This document shows positions 51,301-57,300 of a stretch of DNA of 64,000 bases, one piece after another. The notes beneath the pieces were generated by a model, which saw nothing but the letters and a program-made list of their open reading frames with translations, had not been told where the DNA came from and searched no databases. Numbering within the stretch: position 1 is the stretch's first letter; each line of letters begins with the position of its first letter. The stretch is from Diplolepis rosae (lineage: Eukaryota > Arthropoda > Insecta > Hymenoptera > Diplolepididae): NCBI GenBank assembly GCA_030998225.1, contig JAPYXD010000250.1, positions 186,001 through 250,000 on the forward strand, written 5' to 3'. Both the position numbers and the translations under genes were made by a program.

Positions 51301-54300
51301 AGTCCGGTATGCGCAACACGTATTGAAAAAATATTGAGATGCCGGTTTTACCCGAGACCTGGCACTCTTATTTTTGGCTACCCAACTGATTCTATTTCTT
51401 ATAAAATATATCTCCTATAAAACTTTCCTGAAAATAAAATATTTTCTCAAACACTTTGTTGAGCGCCAGACACTCTCTTGAGTGACAAAATTTATTTTTC
51501 AACACTGATGAGACTCGAAAACAAAAGATCAACACAAGGCGGGGTCAAACAATGTCACAACAGGTTACCGGGTAAAGAAATAAAAACCAGAATTTAACTA
51601 ATAAATAGAAGGCTGAACAAGATTTATTTAAGTGACTAGGGACTCGATACAATACAAAACTTGATAACCAAAAGAAACCAAAACATTCATATTAATAATG
51701 ATAAGTAAAATAAGATGACATAATGTCGGACTTTTCCCGAGTCACGCGACAATATGGCGGGTTAAATCTGCTAACGCGCGTCACCACCCGATAACACTGG
51801 AATTTAGTAACAATTTACTTTAATCCACCGATTTTCCTACTTTTCGAATGTATAAGAAAAAGGTCACTGATACAGAGAAAACACCCGCGAGCGAGAGAAG
51901 AGAGGTGAAGTGGCCGGTGTGTGAAAATACACGCCATAAAGCGTCCGTACCAGTTCAAAAATGTCCGTAGTTCCGGACCGCTTGCCAAGAGAATTTAAAT
52001 AAAATTACTCACGCTACCTGTACTATATCCTCCAAGATCGGATCATATCTTAAGATGAATTCGCCCTCCATTGCGTTCCGTCCAAAATTTCTAGCGGGTA
52101 ACCAGTGAGAGACAAACTTTGCCGTGAGTGGCCGTTAACAGTCGCAGGACGAGAGTGAGTATCATCGACGCGACGCTGACAAAATTCCCGACCTGCCCCA
52201 CGAATTACACGCGTGACCCAATCGCGGACCCGGAAACAGGTCACATGTCCAACATCCAATAAACGACGAGGCAACTCGTGCCTAGTATAATACTTGCCCT
52301 CGGCAAATAATTTTCCTCAACACGCAGTTCTATTATTTACAATTAACGGCGCGTGTGACACAATGACACCATTGTAACTAGTGTTCATTTCCATCAAACT
52401 GCACAAATTTAGTATCACCGAATGTCTAAGATACTAAATATCAAATATGTTTTATATCAAGTCCCAGGGTCTATGCGCCCTAGGGTACATTTTCCGGGTC
52501 ACGTGGTGGCATATGGTCGTCTGGTGCGTCGCTCCCCAACGATCGATGATGGCGATAATCGAAACGTCGATCCATCGTGGCTCGAAACTCGACATGGCGG
52601 CCAGTGTTGACATGGACTCGGTAGCCGGCTGTGCCTCGTGTTCGACGCTGCTGTCCTCCAGTGCTGTTGTCCTCGTGTCGCTCATGGAACAGACAGGACA
52701 AGAAGCGTGAGTGCGTGCAGTGCGCAAATAGTGTATTTCGAGTGCTCTCGGGTGACGACGAAGTGCGGGCTCTCGTCTCACGACTTTTTCCCAGGGACAT
52801 AACCCCACCTGTCACCGGTGAGTTTGCTAAATTAAATATTCTCCATGTGACGGGTAAAATTTACCACGTCACAATATGTAGAAATCACTGCATATAAATA
52901 ATCGGATAGGACGAATAAAACTATGGATTTTGCAGAACGAACCGGCTGGGAACATTTTTATTAAATGTGAAATTGATTAATCATGACAATCCGAACACTT
53001 ATCAATTTTGAGAATTTTTCTTCAGGACTTTGTTACCGGAGTCTCTCATCGATCGAGTTAAACTGTTTTAAAAACCGACTCGGGACATGTGGCTTTGCTG
53101 ACTGAAATTTTTTTTTTATAATGCGATCCTGAGATGTTCTTTTCCTCCTTAAAGAAGGCAATTGTCCTATACCTAGTTAAGAAATTCGAGACGGCTGTGG
53201 TGATTTTTACGAGTGTAGAGGAGCGTGTATTTTTGAAGGAAAAATTGTTGGTATATCGGCTTTGCGGACAATACATTTCAAATTGAATTTGCAAGCAAAG
53301 CTTAACAGAAATATAAATTATTATCATATATTTTGATTTACTCAATATTATTTGAGTACGTTTAGTATGAAAAAAGATCGAGAGTGCTCATAATTTCTGA
53401 ATTTTAGTTTTATTCTTAGATGTGTCACGTCCCGCGATTCTACCGCTACAAGTAACAAGCAGATAAAGAAACCAATAAAGGGATCAAGACAGCATTACAG
53501 CGAGTGTGATTTTATTGACGCAAGTTATAGACAAATATACAGATCAATAGGATGATCAATATGAAATTACCATGTGTCGTTATAATACCCACACATGATA
53601 ACAAATCGACTGACCCAGAGAGAAAGTGAATGATGCCCTACAGTACCAACGCATTACTACATGCATTTATCACACACACACTACAGTCACAACATATAAC
53701 TTGTAATAGCATGTAACTTGTAATAACATGCGACTGGTAATAACATGTGATTGGTAATAACATGTGACTGGCCATAACATGTTTCTCGTCATAGTTGACA
53801 TTTCAAAGTTTTATAAAAAGCCAAAGTTCCAAAAGTAGTCAGTCCAGTGCCATCTTCTCTATACCGCGAATGCAATCCAGTCAGTCTAGTCCAGCTTCAA
53901 CAGATTTTTTCCGCTAGCCAAACCAATTCTAATTCGACGCTGAGTTAAACGACTTTAAAAGTGAACGGGAATCGCCTTCCAAATTCTCTTTGAAACTAGG
54001 ATCAAAGAATCAACTATATCAATCGGCTGGACTACGAATTTCCTAACTGACAACATCTATCTCAAAGATTACAAGTGAGGACTCAAGTTATCACATTCGC
54101 TCTACTGGACTCATTTCATCACCAAGCAAGTTACAACTCAGGGTAATTACAAGGGTACTTCAGCAATGAAATTCAATTTCCATTTCCATGGTGCTTACTC
54201 ATTATAATTTTATCGTCAATAAATATATTTTATATCATTAACCATTCTCAATCACTGACTGAAATTTTAAATTAATCATTTAATTTATGGCACCGAAGAA

Positions 54301-57300
54301 GGCCTGCATATTTGGCCGAAACTTTTGCCTTCCTTTTTATGTTTTTTTTATATCTGCCATTGATAGTTTTTAAATGTGAAAATAAAAAGAATCTGACCCT
54401 ATGCCAAAATAACAAAATGAATAAAAATGTATCAACAATGTTGAAATTAGTTTCGTGCCATGAATAAAATCCATTTCGTGCTTTATGTGGTTATTTCTAA
54501 ATTAAAGTATAATTTTATATTATTAATATTTGAATTATTTAGAAATGAAATAGTCGTTAGTAACTAATATTATGATTATTCTAAAAAATTTACCTTAAAT
54601 TTTATAATAAATAATGCACCCCATGGTTTGAAACTTTTTAATATGTTTGTAATTTGAATGGACTTAATTATAGTTAGAAAATTAAAATGAAATTTCGCAT
54701 ATTTTTTTTTTTTTAAACTTCTTTGTGTGAAACATCATTACGAACTGTTACTTTGCAAGGCTATGACAAGACTGACCATAATAATCATACTCCTAACCTT
54801 ATATAATTCAATGCCCGGATCGAATAAGGGGACGCGACGCTTGAACTGGACATTACTTTCCCGATAATCAATAAAAAGTCGAAATGCATAAAAATTTGAA
54901 ATAAAAAATATGTGGTTGCTCTTCGCGTCGAGGTGCATTTTTTTTTTTATTTAAAATTTTTTTATTTGGCAAATAGTTTGCGAGATAACAATTAAAAAAC
55001 GTCTTTTTCGCATAAATCAAAAACCAATGTTTTTTAAAATATAACTAGCGATTACTCGCTTAATTCACAATGAAATGATTCGAAATATTCACCATATTAT
55101 TTCGCTGATTCTAGCGGAGCCGTCGAGTCTCAAAAAACAATAAAAATCACTATTGTTTATAAAATATTTAATAACAATCTCAGGGACTCTGAAACTTGTG
55201 CGCTGCGACGTTCTCGTGATGAAAGAGTCGAGGAAATTTCAGGGCTCAGAAAACTTCCAGCGAGGCGATTGTTCCTTAGGGTTCGAGGAAGTTTTTTTTT
55301 TAAATTTCACGCAATTATATTGATAAACAAAGAAACAGTGCCGAGGTAAAAAAAACTGTCGCGCAATGTCGCGCGATCACACTCAGAAAAAACATTTGAT
55401 TGAATCAAAGAAAATGATTTGTTTGGACGATTTTCTTTTATTTAAAGAAATGATTTGTTTAAATGAAATAAAATTTGTTTAATTCGGATAAAATATCTTT
55501 GAACGAAATGAATATTTGTTTAAATGAAATTAATTTTTCTTGATTTTTGATCTATGCAAAAAAGACGTTTTTTAATTTTTATCTCGAAAACTATTTGCCG
55601 AATAAAAACATTTGAAGTAAAAAAAGATGCACATCGACGCGAAGAGCAACCACATATTTTTTATTTAGAATTTTCATACATTTCGACTTTTGATTGATTA
55701 TCGGGAAAGTATTATCCAGTTCAAGCGTCGCGTCCCCTTATTCAATCCGGGCATTGAATTGTAAAAAAAATATCCTGTTTCAACTTTAACTTACGTGAAT
55801 TAAGTTAATAGGAATTGATAATAAGTATTAAGATATAAGGAATTAACATCAGAATTTAAGAATAATAATTTATAAAACTTAATATATTCATGATGTACAA
55901 TTTTGACATTATCCCACTTTATTTCATGAGAAATAATGTCATTACGGCTGTCTATGACATGCGTGCTAATGGCGTTATAGTGATTTGAATTGGAAATGAA
56001 TTTGGAAAAATTGAATAAAATCGATAAATTTTACGACGCGAAACTAATTTCAACAACGTTGACAAACTTAATATATCCCTGAAAAGGAAATCTGTATGGG
56101 TTTCGAAACGTTAAAAGGGAAATATATATATTATTTATATTTTGTCCGATTAAATCGTTTTCTATTACATGATTATCGTTCTTGTATCATGTAACTCTTA
56201 TTTTTATATTTAAATAGCTAACAATGTTATAAGTAGCTTTTGGAAGAAAAGAGTATTGTTTTTGAACATGGCATTGAAAATATGTCCTTGTTACCGTGCA
56301 AACAAAAATTTTCATCTTTTATATATGAATATCCCAGTAGACGGATGGAGTAAAAATAGTATAATCCTTTGTTTCTAATTTGAAGAACAAGCTATATCAT
56401 CGAGATATTTTATGAACAAAATGGATGCTGAAGTACAGATTGGAATGAATCAGATCTCTTGTGTTTTGAGGGAAGCAAAATTGACTAACCTTCAGCAAAT
56501 AATCTACTCACTTGACGTTTGAGTTGAACGTGTTGTAACCCTTTTCCCAACTTTTTAAGCTCGAACGGTTAGAACAATTCTTTAGGAAAGAAATGAATGC
56601 TGTCAGAGATCTCGCACTCAATAAGAAGTTATTTTTTATCGAAAACAGAAAAGCATATTTTTTTGGATTGTCTCTCATCAGACGAATTGAAATTCATCAC
56701 CAAATCAAGTAGCCGGCTGACAATAAAAGCAATAAATTCAACTTTTTAGATATTGCAGACTACTAAATTCGCAATTTAAAATTTCGCGTATCACTAACAA
56801 TTTATAAAGATAGGAATCAATACGAGCATTGCGTATGATATACGTATATATTTATTAATATATAATTAATTTTGATTTCATTTATTTTGCGGTAGCATAA
56901 AACATTAAAATTACGTTACGGACTACCGATGGTCTTTCTTTTCATTCAAGATCAATTCTTTTCGTGAAGCATTTTTGAGACATATGATGTGATGTTCTGT
57001 GATTGAGCAAAAAAGGGTTCCGTCATCTTTTTTTATCCGCAGATGTGTTTTATTTCTACTGAATGCTTCAAATAAGTTTTTCATCGAAAATATTGCTACT
57101 TCGTGGACATTTCATAAATCGCGTCTCGATATGATGTGCATTTTTCTTAGATTGTCAACTTTTTAAAATATAAAAAAAGATTCATATGATGTTTTATGTC
57201 AGCGTTTACTGGTACACATGTCTTGATAACTCCAAATGAGAAAATTTGATTCCCAAAATTCGGTTTTTTGAAACTTATTTTACTAAATACTATATTAATA

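Larger units (their letters stand above)
53423..54250 (+). repeat. LTR-like unit with a clear core promoter
   Basis: It starts TGTCACGTCCCGCG, the same type of start as the LTR-like ends at 4731 and 11630. It contains a 17-bp minisatellite, a TATA box, an initiator and an AATAAA at 54219. The 3' border is not certain; I place it at the CA near 54250. Confidence 0.5.
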
